Positions 56,239 through 64,000 of a DNA stretch of 64,000 nt are shown in pieces; position 1 is the stretch's first letter, and each line of letters opens with the position of its first letter. A model generated the notes under the pieces. It did no database searches. It had not been told where the DNA came from and saw nothing but the letters and a program-made list of their open reading frames with translations. Source of the stretch: Limnobacter sp. 130 (GTDB taxonomy: Bacteria; Pseudomonadota; Gammaproteobacteria; Burkholderiales; Burkholderiaceae_B); contig NZ_LR732328.1 in the NCBI RefSeq assembly GCF_902506325.1, forward strand, positions 434,001 to 498,000, read 5' to 3'. The position numbers and the translations under genes were made by a program.

Positions 56239-58233
56239 ATGCTGACCTTCCGTTCCAAGAAGCAAAAATTGACGCCACTGCGTGTGCTGGTGACTACCGT
56301 TTTGCTGATGCTCTGGATTCTTCTGGTCGCGCCAGCCCATGCTCAGGGCGGTGCAGGGCAGTTCATCATCAAATTGAAGAACTCGGTTGAGTTAAGCAGC
56401 ACACCTTCCGTGCGCCGATTGGAAAGGGAGGGTGAGTTCCTTGCCGATGTGATGGCCAGAAACAATATCGATGCAAGCTGGTTACGTGCAGGTTCGGTGG
56501 GAACGCATGTGATGCGTTGGGGTGGCAGCGTACGTGCAGGTGATCAGCAAGCCATGTTGAATCGCCTGGCCAGCGACCCCGAAGTTGAGTTTGTCATCGA
56601 AGACCGCGCAGTCAGGGCTTTCGCGACACCCAACGATCCCAGCTTTTTGAATCAGTGGGCACTACGCTCTACCTTTAACACAGCGGGCGCAAAATTTGAT
56701 CAAGCCTGGGATGTGGTTCGTGGCAGCGCCGACGTGGTGGTGGCCGTTTTGGACACCGGCGTGGTGTTCGAAACCCCGGATTTGAAGGGTCGACTGCTCA
56801 GCGGCTACGATTTTGTATCGGATGTGCCCACTGCCAATGACGGCAATGGTCGTGATGCCAATGCGGCAGATCCTGGTAATTGGGTCAGCAGTGCTGATAC
56901 CCAAACATCTGCATTTTCGGGTTGTAGTGTAAAAAATTCGAGTTGGCATGGCACCTTCGTTGCTGGCCAAATTGCGGCAAATACCCACAGTGATTCGGAT
57001 GTGGCTGGCGCTGACTGGAACGTGAAGGTGTTGCCGGTTCGTGTGCTTGGTAAATGCGGCGGTTTGCTGTCCGATGTGCTGGATGCCATGCTGTGGTCAG
57101 CCGGTCTGGACGTGCCCGGCATACCCCGTAACCCCAACCCTGCCGATGTGATCAACCTGAGTTTGGGTAGTCCCACCACATGCAGTTCATTTGAGCAAAC
57201 AGTGGTCGACCGCGTGAATGCAGCGGGTACCTTGGTGGTGGCCGCAGCGGGCAACAGCGGCGGTTCGGTTGATTCCCCAGCCAATTGCAACAATGTGTTG
57301 TCAGTTGGGGCCCTTGATCGCGACGGCAGCCGTGCCAGCTACAGTGCAATAGGTTCTGCGATCAGCTTGATGGCCCCCGGTGGTTTCAGCAACGGTTTGG
57401 TTGGTTTGGGTAACTCAGGCACCACTACACCCACTTCAGCCAGCTTGGTGAGCAAAACAGGTACTTCGTTTGCCGCGCCCCTGGTGGCGGCAACGGCAGG
57501 TCTGATGCGTGCAATCAACCCTGCACTGACTCCGGCCCAAATCCGCAGTCAAATTCTGGCCAACACCGCAAGCTTCTTGAGTCCTAGAAGCAGCACCTGC
57601 ACAGTCAATCAGGGTTCAGGCAGTTGCAATTGCACCACCGCAGTGTGTGGAGCAGGAATGTTGGACACATTTGGTGCGGTCACTTCAGCCAAGGGCACAC
57701 GCCCCGTGGCCAATGCCTCAGCCTCTGCCAATGGCCTGAGCACCAGTGGGTATCAGGAAAGCGCCACTGGTTTGAATCCAGTTCGTTTGCGTGGTTCCGC
57801 AAGCAGTGTTACAGCGGGTCGCAGCATTGCTTCTTATGCATGGACGCAGGTTTCGGGTGAGCAGTTAATGAGCGGCACGCAAACGACCGCCGATGTTGAT
57901 TTACCCGCGGCAACGTCGAGTTCTGATTTGGTCTTTCAACTTACCGTGACTGACTCGGTTGGTGAATCGCACAGCAGCTTTACAGCGCTGCGCGTGGTCG
58001 CCAGCGGGGACGATGGCAGCTCGCCTTCCTCGGTGGCCAGCGCCAGCTCGGGCGGCACGACAACACCCACCACTGACAACAGTTCAGGCTCAAGTTCGTC
58101 GGTTTCAGCAGTTGACGGCGGTGGCGGGGGCGGGGGTTCCACCACCTTGCCCGGTTTGTTGTTAATGTCACTGCTGATGTGGGTGTTCAGGGCACTTGCT
58201 TCGACTTCATCCAAACCGATTGCCCAATCATAA
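56239..58233 (+). CDS. S8 subtilisin-like serine protease with GlyGly-CTERM tail
   Basis: Secreted protease of 664 residues. A signal peptide ends at APAHA (35). A propeptide of about 95 residues resembles inhibitor I9 (FIIKLKNSVELSSTPSVRRL...). The catalytic triad is Asp172 (AVLDTGVVFETPDL), His237 (SSWHGTFVAGQIAA) and Ser410 (SKTGTSFAAPLVAATAG), with Asn339 (AAAGNSGG). Six or more cysteines (229, 273, 315, 350, 454, 463, 465, 470) suggest disulfides. An Ig-like domain (about 490-588) and a Ser/Thr linker lead to the C-terminal Gly7 run (627-633), hydrophobic helix and Arg651: a GlyGly-CTERM sorting signal. The overlapping convergent gene is its probable rhombosortase. Confidence 0.93.
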   Translation: MLTFRSKKQKLTPLRVLVTTVLLMLWILLVAPAHAQGGAGQFIIKLKNSVELSSTPSVRRLEREGEFLADVMARNNIDASWLRAGSVGTHVMRWGGSVRAGDQQAMLNRLASDPEVEFVIEDRAVRAFATPNDPSFLNQWALRSTFNTAGAKFDQAWDVVRGSADVVVAVLDTGVVFETPDLKGRLLSGYDFVSDVPTANDGNGRDANAADPGNWVSSADTQTSAFSGCSVKNSSWHGTFVAGQIAANTHSDSDVAGADWNVKVLPVRVLGKCGGLLSDVLDAMLWSAGLDVPGIPRNPNPADVINLSLGSPTTCSSFEQTVVDRVNAAGTLVVAAAGNSGGSVDSPANCNNVLSVGALDRDGSRASYSAIGSAISLMAPGGFSNGLVGLGNSGTTTPTSASLVSKTGTSFAAPLVAATAGLMRAINPALTPAQIRSQILANTASFLSPRSSTCTVNQGSGSCNCTTAVCGAGMLDTFGAVTSAKGTRPVANASASANGLSTSGYQESATGLNPVRLRGSASSVTAGRSIASYAWTQVSGEQLMSGTQTTADVDLPAATSSSDLVFQLTVTDSVGESHSSFTALRVVASGDDGSSPSSVASASSGGTTTPTTDNSSGSSSSVSAVDGGGGGGGSTTLPGLLLMSLLMWVFRALASTSSKPIAQS

Positions 58234-58831
58234 ACAGTCCGAGCAATGTACCCCCCAGGGCGCCGCCCCTGTGTGCCTCAAACGCAATTGGCCCGCCCAC
58301 CAGTGAATCGGTGGTGGGGCCTGAATTCCACTCCAGTATCAATTTGATCATCAACCCCGCGCCAAGCACCCACAGTGGCCAGCTTTGCCGAAGCGTGTTT
58401 GGGCTCCTGTGCAGCGCAAGTAACAGGCATGCGGTGAATTGAAAATGCAAAGCACCACTTAAGCCGCAATACCAATCGATCGGCTCGACCTGTGCCAAAT
58501 AAAATGCAACCCACACCACGGACAAAAGCTGCATCCACAGCCATTCACCCTGGCTGCGCAGGCTTGAAAAGCCCCATGTGACGATAGCCAAACCGGCGAG
58601 GTTCAAGCCCAGGTGTACCCAGCCCAGGTGCGTAAACTGCGCCAACAATGCATAAATGAAGAATGAGTCAATTAAATCAAGCCCTTGCTGCGCAAAGTCA
58701 GGTGCAAAAAGTTGTCCTGAAATTGCCAATATTCCAATCGCAAAGGAGTATGCAACACTGAGGAAAAGTGGGCTGGGGGCGTTATAATTCCGGATTGTTT
58801 CCAATAACCTTCCTTGAGAGTTGAACAGCAA
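58187..58831 (-). CDS. rrtA: Rhombosortase (rhomboid-family intramembrane serine protease)
   Basis: The 214-residue frame has about six membrane helices and the rhomboid active site. [16 protein letters not shown] (His73, Asn77) is the oxyanion helix, [10 protein letters not shown] (Ser125) holds the nucleophile and [11 protein letters not shown] (His187) the base. GLSGALH is typical of rhombosortases, which cleave GlyGly-CTERM proteins. No ATG exists; a TTG at 58831 or 58804 must be used, so the exact N-terminus is unsure. Its 3' end overlaps the protease gene by 47 bp and its 5' end touches pgk. A single adjacent GlyGly-CTERM substrate points to a dedicated pair. Confidence 0.87.
   Translation of the reverse strand: MLFNSQGRLLETIRNYNAPSPLFLSVAYSFAIGILAISGQLFAPDFAQQGLDLIDSFFIYALLAQFTHLGWVHLGLNLAGLAIVTWGFSSLRSQGEWLWMQLLSVVWVAFYLAQVEPIDWYCGLSGALHFQFTACLLLALHRSPNTLRQSWPLWVLGAGLMIKLILEWNSGPTTDSLVGGPIAFEAHRGGALGGTLLGLFMIGQSVWMKSKQVP
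58783..58788 (+). promoter_or_regulatory. Probable -10 box of the pgk promoter
   Basis: TATAAT, perfect consensus, about 43 bp upstream of the pgk ATG at 58831. A convincing -35 hexamer is not seen at 16-18 bp spacing. The box is inside the 5' end of the opposing rhombosortase gene. Confidence 0.5.
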
Positions 58832-60012
58832 TGTTGCGTTTCCTGCGCCTGACCGACCAAAACGTATCCAACAAACGCGTGTTGATCCGCGTCGATTTTA
58901 ACGTGCCAGTGGATGCAAATGGCAACATCACGGAAGACACCCGTATTCGTGCGTCCTTGCCCGGCATTGAATACTGCCTGAACAACAACGCAGCCCTGTT
59001 GTTGACCAGCCACTTTGGTCGCCCCACCGAAGGTGAGTACGATGAAAAGCTAAGCCTTGCCCAAGTGGCTGTCCGCCTGGGCGAGTTGCTGGGTCGCCCT
59101 GTGCGATTGGTTAAAGATTGGGTCAATGGCGTGGACGTGAAAGCGGGCGAAGTGTTGCTGCTCGAAAATTGCCGATTCAACAAAGGCGAGAAGAAGAACA
59201 ACGCCGAACTGGCCCAGAAGATCGCAGCCCTTTGCGATATTTACGTGAATGATGCCTTTGGCACCGCCCACCGCGCGGAAGCCACCACACATGGCGCAGC
59301 ACAATACGCCCCTGTGGCCTGTGCAGGCCCCTTGTTGGCTGCCGAGCTAGATGCACTGGGTGCTGCACTTTCTGCGCCCAAGCGCCCCATGGTGGCCATT
59401 GTGGCCGGTTCAAAGGTGTCGACCAAGTTGACAATTCTGAACAGCCTGGCCAATAAAGTAGATCAGCTGATTGTGGGCGGCGGCATTGCCAACACGTTCA
59501 TGGCTGCTTTGGGTTTGCCCATTGGCAAATCACTGGCGGAGCATGATTTGGTGAGTGAGGCGAAAACCATCATCGACAACATGAAAGCCCGGGGTGCCGC
59601 TGTGCCCATTCCAACCGATGTGGTGGTGGGCAAAGAGTTCTCTCCAACAGCCTACGCTACGACCAAGAAAGTGGGCGATGTGGCAGCCGATGACATGATC
59701 TTCGACATTGGCCCCAACACAGCCGAGGAACTGGCCGCCATTCTTGACAAAGCAGGCACCATTGTATGGAACGGCCCGGTGGGTGTGTTCGAGTTTGATC
59801 AATTTGGCAAAGGTACAGAGCGCTTGGCCATGGCAATTGCAAAATCAAATGCATTTTCAATTGCGGGCGGTGGCGATACACTGGCCGCCATTTCCAAGTA
59901 CAACATTGGTGATCAGGTCAGTTATATTTCCACCGGTGGTGGCGCATTCCTTGAATTTCTGGAAGGTAAAACTTTACCGGCCGTGGAAATTCTTCAACAG
60001 AGAGCGGCTTGA
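58831..60012 (+). CDS. pgk: Phosphoglycerate kinase
   Basis: ATP-generating glycolytic enzyme of 393 residues. The N-terminal [20 protein letters not shown] is the substrate domain, with [20 protein letters not shown] and [19 protein letters not shown]. The nucleotide domain has [28 protein letters not shown] and AGGGDTLAA. Its TGA overlaps the pyk start by one base (TGATG, 60010-60014). It restarts the glycolytic block after the protease/rhombosortase insert. Confidence 0.97.
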   Translation: MLRFLRLTDQNVSNKRVLIRVDFNVPVDANGNITEDTRIRASLPGIEYCLNNNAALLLTSHFGRPTEGEYDEKLSLAQVAVRLGELLGRPVRLVKDWVNGVDVKAGEVLLLENCRFNKGEKKNNAELAQKIAALCDIYVNDAFGTAHRAEATTHGAAQYAPVACAGPLLAAELDALGAALSAPKRPMVAIVAGSKVSTKLTILNSLANKVDQLIVGGGIANTFMAALGLPIGKSLAEHDLVSEAKTIIDNMKARGAAVPIPTDVVVGKEFSPTAYATTKKVGDVAADDMIFDIGPNTAEELAAILDKAGTIVWNGPVGVFEFDQFGKGTERLAMAIAKSNAFSIAGGGDTLAAISKYNIGDQVSYISTGGGAFLEFLEGKTLPAVEILQQRAA

Positions 60013-61490
60013 TGGCTAACTCAGGGAGCAAATTAGTGCCTAACGTGTATGTACCCCGTCAAACCAAAATCGTGGCTACTTTGGGGCCTGCATCCACCGA
60101 CCCCGCTGTACTTGAGCGAATGATTGCTGCAGGCATGAATGTGGTGCGAGTCAATTTCTCGCATGGCACCGCCCAAGAGCACATTGACCGGGTTAAAACC
60201 GTGCGTGAAATCGCGGCCCGTTTGAAGCGGGACATCGCTGTGATGGCCGATTTGCAAGGTCCAAAAATTCGCATTGGTGTGTTTGCCAATGGGTCAGCCA
60301 CCTTGGTCAATGGTCAACCCTTCGTGCTCGAAGCCAAATGTGATTCCGGAAATGATGAGCGCGTGGGCCTGGATTATCCCGAGTTGGTGAATGACGTAAA
60401 AGCTGGCGACACACTGCTGCTAGACGATGGCAAAATCGTGCTGAAGGTCAAGAAGGTCACGCCCACCCAGATCCTCTGCGAAACGGAAGTGGGTGGAGTG
60501 CTTAAAAACCGCAAAGGCATTAACAAGCTGGGCGGTGGTTTGTCTGCTCCCGCGCTAACTTCAAAAGACATGGAAGACATTCGCACTGCGGTGTCTTTCG
60601 AGGCGGACTACATTGCCGTCAGTTTTCCGAAAAGTGGTGCCGACATGTACATGGCCCGTGAATTGACGCGCGCGGCTGGTGGACATGCCATGATGATCGC
60701 AAAAATTGAGCGCTGTGAGGCGCTTGAGAACCTCGATGATCTGATTCGTTCTTGCGACGGCTTGATGGTAGCCCGTGGTGATTTGGCAGTTGAAATTGGC
60801 GATGCAGCGGTACCAGCCGCGCAAAAGCGCCTTATCCGCGCCGCTCGCGAGGCCAACAAACTGACTATCACGGCAACACAAATGATGGAGAGCATGATAG
60901 AAAGCCCTGTGCCTACCCGTGCTGAAGTGTCGGATGTGGCCAATGCTGTACTTGATGGTACCGATGCGGTCATGTTGTCTGCTGAAACCGCAGCGGGCAA
61001 GTTCCCGGTAGAAACAATTGTGGCCATGGCTCGCGTGTGTGTCGAGGCTGAGAAATCAGCCACCATTAGCCTGGATGCGGATTTTCTGAATCGCAAGTTC
61101 AAACGTGTGGATCAATCGATCGCCATGGCGGCCTTGTTCACAGCGCACCACCTGGAGGTGAAAGCAATTGCCGCGTTGACCCAGTCAGGGTCAACAGCAT
61201 TGTGGATGTCGCGTTTGAACAGTGGCGTGCCAATTTTTGCACTCACACCAGAGGAAAAAACCCGCCGTCGCCTGTCCATGTACCGCGATGTGCGCACTGT
61301 CATGATGCAGTACGAAACTGAGGACCGTGAAGTGTTGCTGGCGAAATCAGAACAGGCTTTGCTGGACGCCAAAGTGGTTGAGTTGGGTGATCTGATTGTG
61401 ATCACCATTGGTGAGCCAATTGGTAAATCGGGTGGAACCAACACCATGAAAATTGTTCGCGTGGGCGAACACATTGGCTTACTGAATTAA
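60012..61490 (+). CDS. pyk: Pyruvate kinase
   Basis: Converts phosphoenolpyruvate and ADP to pyruvate and ATP. The ATG at 60012 gives 492 residues. RQTKIVATLGPASTDPAVLE and MNVVRVNFSHGTAQEH form the N-terminal barrel start. MADLQGPKIRIGVF, MIAKIERCEALENLD, LMVARGDLAVEIGDAAVPAA and MMESMIESPVPTRAEVSDVA are active-site blocks. The C-terminal domain ends KSGGTNTMKIVRVGEHIG. Allosteric control cannot be read from sequence. Confidence 0.97.
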   Translation: MANSGSKLVPNVYVPRQTKIVATLGPASTDPAVLERMIAAGMNVVRVNFSHGTAQEHIDRVKTVREIAARLKRDIAVMADLQGPKIRIGVFANGSATLVNGQPFVLEAKCDSGNDERVGLDYPELVNDVKAGDTLLLDDGKIVLKVKKVTPTQILCETEVGGVLKNRKGINKLGGGLSAPALTSKDMEDIRTAVSFEADYIAVSFPKSGADMYMARELTRAAGGHAMMIAKIERCEALENLDDLIRSCDGLMVARGDLAVEIGDAAVPAAQKRLIRAAREANKLTITATQMMESMIESPVPTRAEVSDVANAVLDGTDAVMLSAETAAGKFPVETIVAMARVCVEAEKSATISLDADFLNRKFKRVDQSIAMAALFTAHHLEVKAIAALTQSGSTALWMSRLNSGVPIFALTPEEKTRRRLSMYRDVRTVMMQYETEDREVLLAKSEQALLDAKVVELGDLIVITIGEPIGKSGGTNTMKIVRVGEHIGLLN

Positions 61491-61529
61491 CCACTTATTT
61501 GACTAATTTTATTTTTCGGAGACTTTGAA

Positions 61530-62594
61530 ATGCCTCTCGTATCCATGCGCCAATTGCTGGACCATGCCGCTGAAAATGGCTATGGCATCCCTGCGTTCAA
61601 CGTGAACAACCTGGAACAGGTTCAAGCCGTGATGGCCGCTGCTGATGAAGTGGGCGCACCCGTAATTCTTCAAGCCAGCGCCGGTGCCCGCAAGTACGCA
61701 GGCGAACCATTTATCAAACACCTGATTCAAGCCGCGGTTGAAGCATTCCCGCACATTCCCCTGGTGATGCACCAAGACCACGGCACCAGCCCCAAAGTGT
61801 GCCAAGGCGCAATCGACCTTGGCTTTGGCTCGGTGATGATGGACGGTTCCCTGATGGACGATGGTAAAACGCCCGCGTCCTTCGACTACAACCTTGAGGT
61901 GACTCGCAAAGTAGTCGAGATGGCCCACAAGGTTGGTGTAACCGTAGAAGGCGAACTGGGTTGCCTGGGCAACCTTGAAACTGGCGAGGCAGGTGAAGAA
62001 GACGGCATTGGCGCCGATGTGAAATTGGACCACAGCCAAATGTTGACTGACCCCGAAGAGGCAGCCGTATTTGTGAAAGGCACACAGCTGGACGCCTTGG
62101 CCATTGCCATTGGTACCAGCCACGGCGCTTACAAGTTCAGCCGCAAACCCACTGGCGACATTTTGGCTATTTCACGTGTGAAAGAAATTCACGCGCGCAT
62201 TCCAAATACCCATTTGGTTATGCACGGTTCGTCCTCTGTGCCCGCGGAGCTGTTGGCGATCATCAACCAGTATGGCGGCAAAATGAAAGAAACCTACGGC
62301 GTACCCGTAGAGGAAATTCAGGAAGCCATCAAGTATGGTGTGCGTAAAATCAACATCGACACGGATATTCGCCTGGCCATGACAGGTGCTGTGCGCAAAT
62401 TTTTGTTTGAGAACCCCGACAAGTTTGATGCTCGCGAGTGGCTCAAGCCCGCGCGCGAAGCGGCCAAGCAAATTTGTAAACAGCGTTACATGGAGTTTGG
62501 CTGTGAGGGGCAGGGTGCGAAAATCAAGCCGATCCCCATGAGCGAAATTGCCCAGAAATATGCCAAGGGTGAACTGGCCCAAATCGTTCAGTAA
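61530..62594 (+). CDS. fba: Fructose-bisphosphate aldolase, class II
   Basis: Zinc-dependent aldolase of 354 residues, also active toward sedoheptulose bisphosphate in Calvin-type forms. [20 protein letters not shown] begins the protein. The metal and substrate blocks are [74 protein letters not shown] and [16 protein letters not shown]. The ATG at 61530 has CGGAG upstream. A terminator follows at 62620. Confidence 0.97.
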   Translation: MPLVSMRQLLDHAAENGYGIPAFNVNNLEQVQAVMAAADEVGAPVILQASAGARKYAGEPFIKHLIQAAVEAFPHIPLVMHQDHGTSPKVCQGAIDLGFGSVMMDGSLMDDGKTPASFDYNLEVTRKVVEMAHKVGVTVEGELGCLGNLETGEAGEEDGIGADVKLDHSQMLTDPEEAAVFVKGTQLDALAIAIGTSHGAYKFSRKPTGDILAISRVKEIHARIPNTHLVMHGSSSVPAELLAIINQYGGKMKETYGVPVEEIQEAIKYGVRKINIDTDIRLAMTGAVRKFLFENPDKFDAREWLKPAREAAKQICKQRYMEFGCEGQGAKIKPIPMSEIAQKYAKGELAQIVQ

Positions 62595-62619
62595 TCGATT
62601 GCCAACCCGTTTGGAAGCT

Positions 62620-62651
62620 CACGCGGGCTGTGCCCCGCGTGTTTTATTTTT
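62620..62651 (+). terminator. Rho-independent terminator after fba
   Basis: CACGCGGG (62620-62627) pairs with CCCGCGTG (62634-62641) and is followed by a T-rich run. It separates pgk-pyk-fba from purC. Confidence 0.88.
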
Positions 62652-62679
62652 AAAGCCTGAATCCCTAGAGGCCATTTGA

Positions 62680-63576
62680 ATGAGTACTGTGTTTGAAACC
62701 AAGCTGACTTCCCTGCCTTTGCTGCACCGTGGCAAAGTTCGGGAAAATTTTTCTGTTGGCGACGACAAAATGTTGATTGTGGCCAGCGACCGCCTGTCTG
62801 CATTCGACGTCATTCTGGATCAACCCATACCCGAGAAAGGCATGGTGCTGACTCAGATGGCCCAGTTCTGGTTCGATATTCTGGCCGATGTGGTACCGAA
62901 TCACCTCACTGGTATTTCCCCTGAAACGGTGGTGTCCGTTGAAGAAGCGCCACAAATCAAAGGCCGCTCGATGGTGGTCAAGAAGCTGAAGGCCCTGCCC
63001 ATTGAAGCAGTGGTGCGCGGTTATCTGATTGGTTCAGGCTGGAAAGACTATCAGGCCACAGGTGCAGTGTGCGGCATTAAATTGCCCTCTGGCATGCAAA
63101 TGGCAGCCAAGCTGGATGAACCCATTTTTACACCGGCCACCAAAGCCGCCATGGGTGAACACGACGAAAACATTGATTTCGACACCATGAGCGATGTGGT
63201 GGGTCGTGATCTTGCCAAGCAAATCCGCGATGTCTCCATTGCCTTGTACACCAAGGCCAGTGACTACGCAGCCCGCCAGGGCATTATCATTGCCGACACC
63301 AAGTTTGAATTTGGGCTGGATGAAAACGGCGCCCTGACCTTGATGGACGAAGTGCTCACCGCAGATTCCTCTCGTTTTTGGCCAGCCGATCAATACCAAG
63401 TGGGTATTTCCCCACCTTCTTATGACAAGCAGTTTGTTCGCGACTACCTGGAAAGCGTACCAGGCTGGAACAAAAAGGCACCAGCGCCTACACTGCCACA
63501 AGACATCATCGACAAAACAGCGGCCAAATACCGTCAAGCCTATGAAATTTTGACTGGTCGCCTTTGGATTGGATAA
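62680..63576 (+). CDS. purC: Phosphoribosylaminoimidazole-succinocarboxamide synthase
   Basis: SAICAR synthetase of purine synthesis, 298 residues, the longer form found in betaproteobacteria and fungi. [20 protein letters not shown] and [20 protein letters not shown] hold the ATP site; [40 protein letters not shown] and [20 protein letters not shown] are conserved. It starts 85 bp after fba and ends 4 bp before purE. Confidence 0.96.
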   Translation: MSTVFETKLTSLPLLHRGKVRENFSVGDDKMLIVASDRLSAFDVILDQPIPEKGMVLTQMAQFWFDILADVVPNHLTGISPETVVSVEEAPQIKGRSMVVKKLKALPIEAVVRGYLIGSGWKDYQATGAVCGIKLPSGMQMAAKLDEPIFTPATKAAMGEHDENIDFDTMSDVVGRDLAKQIRDVSIALYTKASDYAARQGIIIADTKFEFGLDENGALTLMDEVLTADSSRFWPADQYQVGISPPSYDKQFVRDYLESVPGWNKKAPAPTLPQDIIDKTAAKYRQAYEILTGRLWIG

Positions 63577-63580
63577 GAAT

Positions 63581-64000
63581 ATGACAGAAGCCACACACCT
63601 GCACACCTCCGACCATCCCAAAGTGGGCGTGGTTATGGGCTCGTCTTCCGATTGGGAAGTCATGAAAAACGCCGTGCAAGTGTTGCGCGACTTTGGCGTG
63701 GACTACGAGGCCCGCGTGGTGTCAGCCCACCGCATGCCTGACGAAATGTTTGCTTATGCAGAAACAGCCGCCACCCGCGGCATTCAGGTGATTATTGCCG
63801 GTGCAGGCGGTGCCGCCCATCTGCCAGGCATGTTGGCCGCCAAAACCATTGTGCCCGTCATGGGTGTGCCTGTGCCCTCCAAATACCTGCGGGGTGAAGA
63901 CTCGCTGTTGTCTATTGTGCAAATGCCCAAGGGCATTCCGGTGCACACCTTTGCCATCGGCGAAGCCGGTGCAGCCAATGCCGCCCTGGGTGCAGTGGCC
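63581..64000 (+). CDS. purE: N5-carboxyaminoimidazole ribonucleotide mutase, partial (runs off the right edge)
   Basis: Class I PurE that moves the carboxyl of N5-CAIR to C4. The ATG at 63581 gives [20 protein letters not shown] and the first 140 codons; the frame is open at the window end. [56 protein letters not shown] and [20 protein letters not shown] are the standard substrate-binding blocks. It follows purC by 4 bp. Confidence 0.95.
   Translation, partial: MTEATHLHTSDHPKVGVVMGSSSDWEVMKNAVQVLRDFGVDYEARVVSAHRMPDEMFAYAETAATRGIQVIIAGAGGAAHLPGMLAAKTIVPVMGVPVPSKYLRGEDSLLSIVQMPKGIPVHTFAIGEAGAANAALGAVA

Overview
The window is an ordinary chromosomal segment of a betaproteobacterium, most likely order Burkholderiales. 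Gene order (rpe-gph-trpEGDC; dusB-fis-purH-ruvCAB; ybgC-tolQRAB-pal-cpoB; tkt-gap-pgk-pyk-fba-purC-purE) and protein character fit that order. A Limnobacter-like genus is my best guess: G+C looks moderate by eye, and there is a sulfur-compound permease and a wax-ester synthase. The genus is inference, not proven. Both ends cut genes (apaG on the left, purE on the right). I see no insertion sequence, prophage, CRISPR array or replication origin.

Layout. 1-5794: apaG (partial), then rpe-gph-trpE-trpG-trpD-trpC. 5788-11221, leftward: SDR, photolyase-like protein, DUF3429 membrane protein, AcuI-type reductase and M61 peptidase, close enough to be one transcript. 11373-12768: enoyl-CoA hydratase, then a gene-poor stretch holding an rRNA-type promoter and leader with no rRNA genes, running into the last codons of an outer-membrane barrel gene. 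12769-18377, leftward: tyrS with a histidine phosphatase, and glyA-nrdR-ribD-ribE. 18485-21016, rightward: M23 peptidase and anmK. 21032-23554, leftward: a response regulator and a 601-residue membrane histidine kinase with an extra C-terminal domain. 23872-27565, rightward: TetR regulator, HAD-UbiA fusion and ArnT-like glycosyltransferase. 27587-30836, leftward: a secreted galactose-oxidase-like copper radical enzyme and a secreted partner. 31144-37694, leftward: tRNA-Met, a YeeE/YedE permease and the Tol-Pal cluster. 37831-39384: wax-ester synthase/DGAT. 39449-52789, leftward: dusB-fis-purH-ruvCAB, then glyQ-glyS-gmhB-acyltransferase-ygjP-gloA, gabD and rsmE. 52906-64000, rightward: the central carbon and purine block.

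How the genes work together. Most of the window is housekeeping: tryptophan, riboflavin, serine/glycine and purine synthesis, envelope integrity, Holliday-junction processing and glycolysis. The accessory layer is small but interesting. (a) A subtilase with a GlyGly-CTERM tail sits against its own rhombosortase, inserted between gap and pgk. (b) A copper radical oxidase with all ligand residues overlaps a secreted protein whose predicted mature N-terminus is histidine. (c) A photolyase-like protein appears to carry its alpha/beta antenna-type domain at the C-terminus instead of the N-terminus, beside an SDR lacking the catalytic tyrosine. (d) A HAD-UbiA fusion with a phosphoribosyl-transferase motif is coupled to a lipid-sugar glycosyltransferase. 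(e) An orphan rRNA leader marks a rearrangement scar.

All assignments come from reading the sequence and from family knowledge; no database search was possible.
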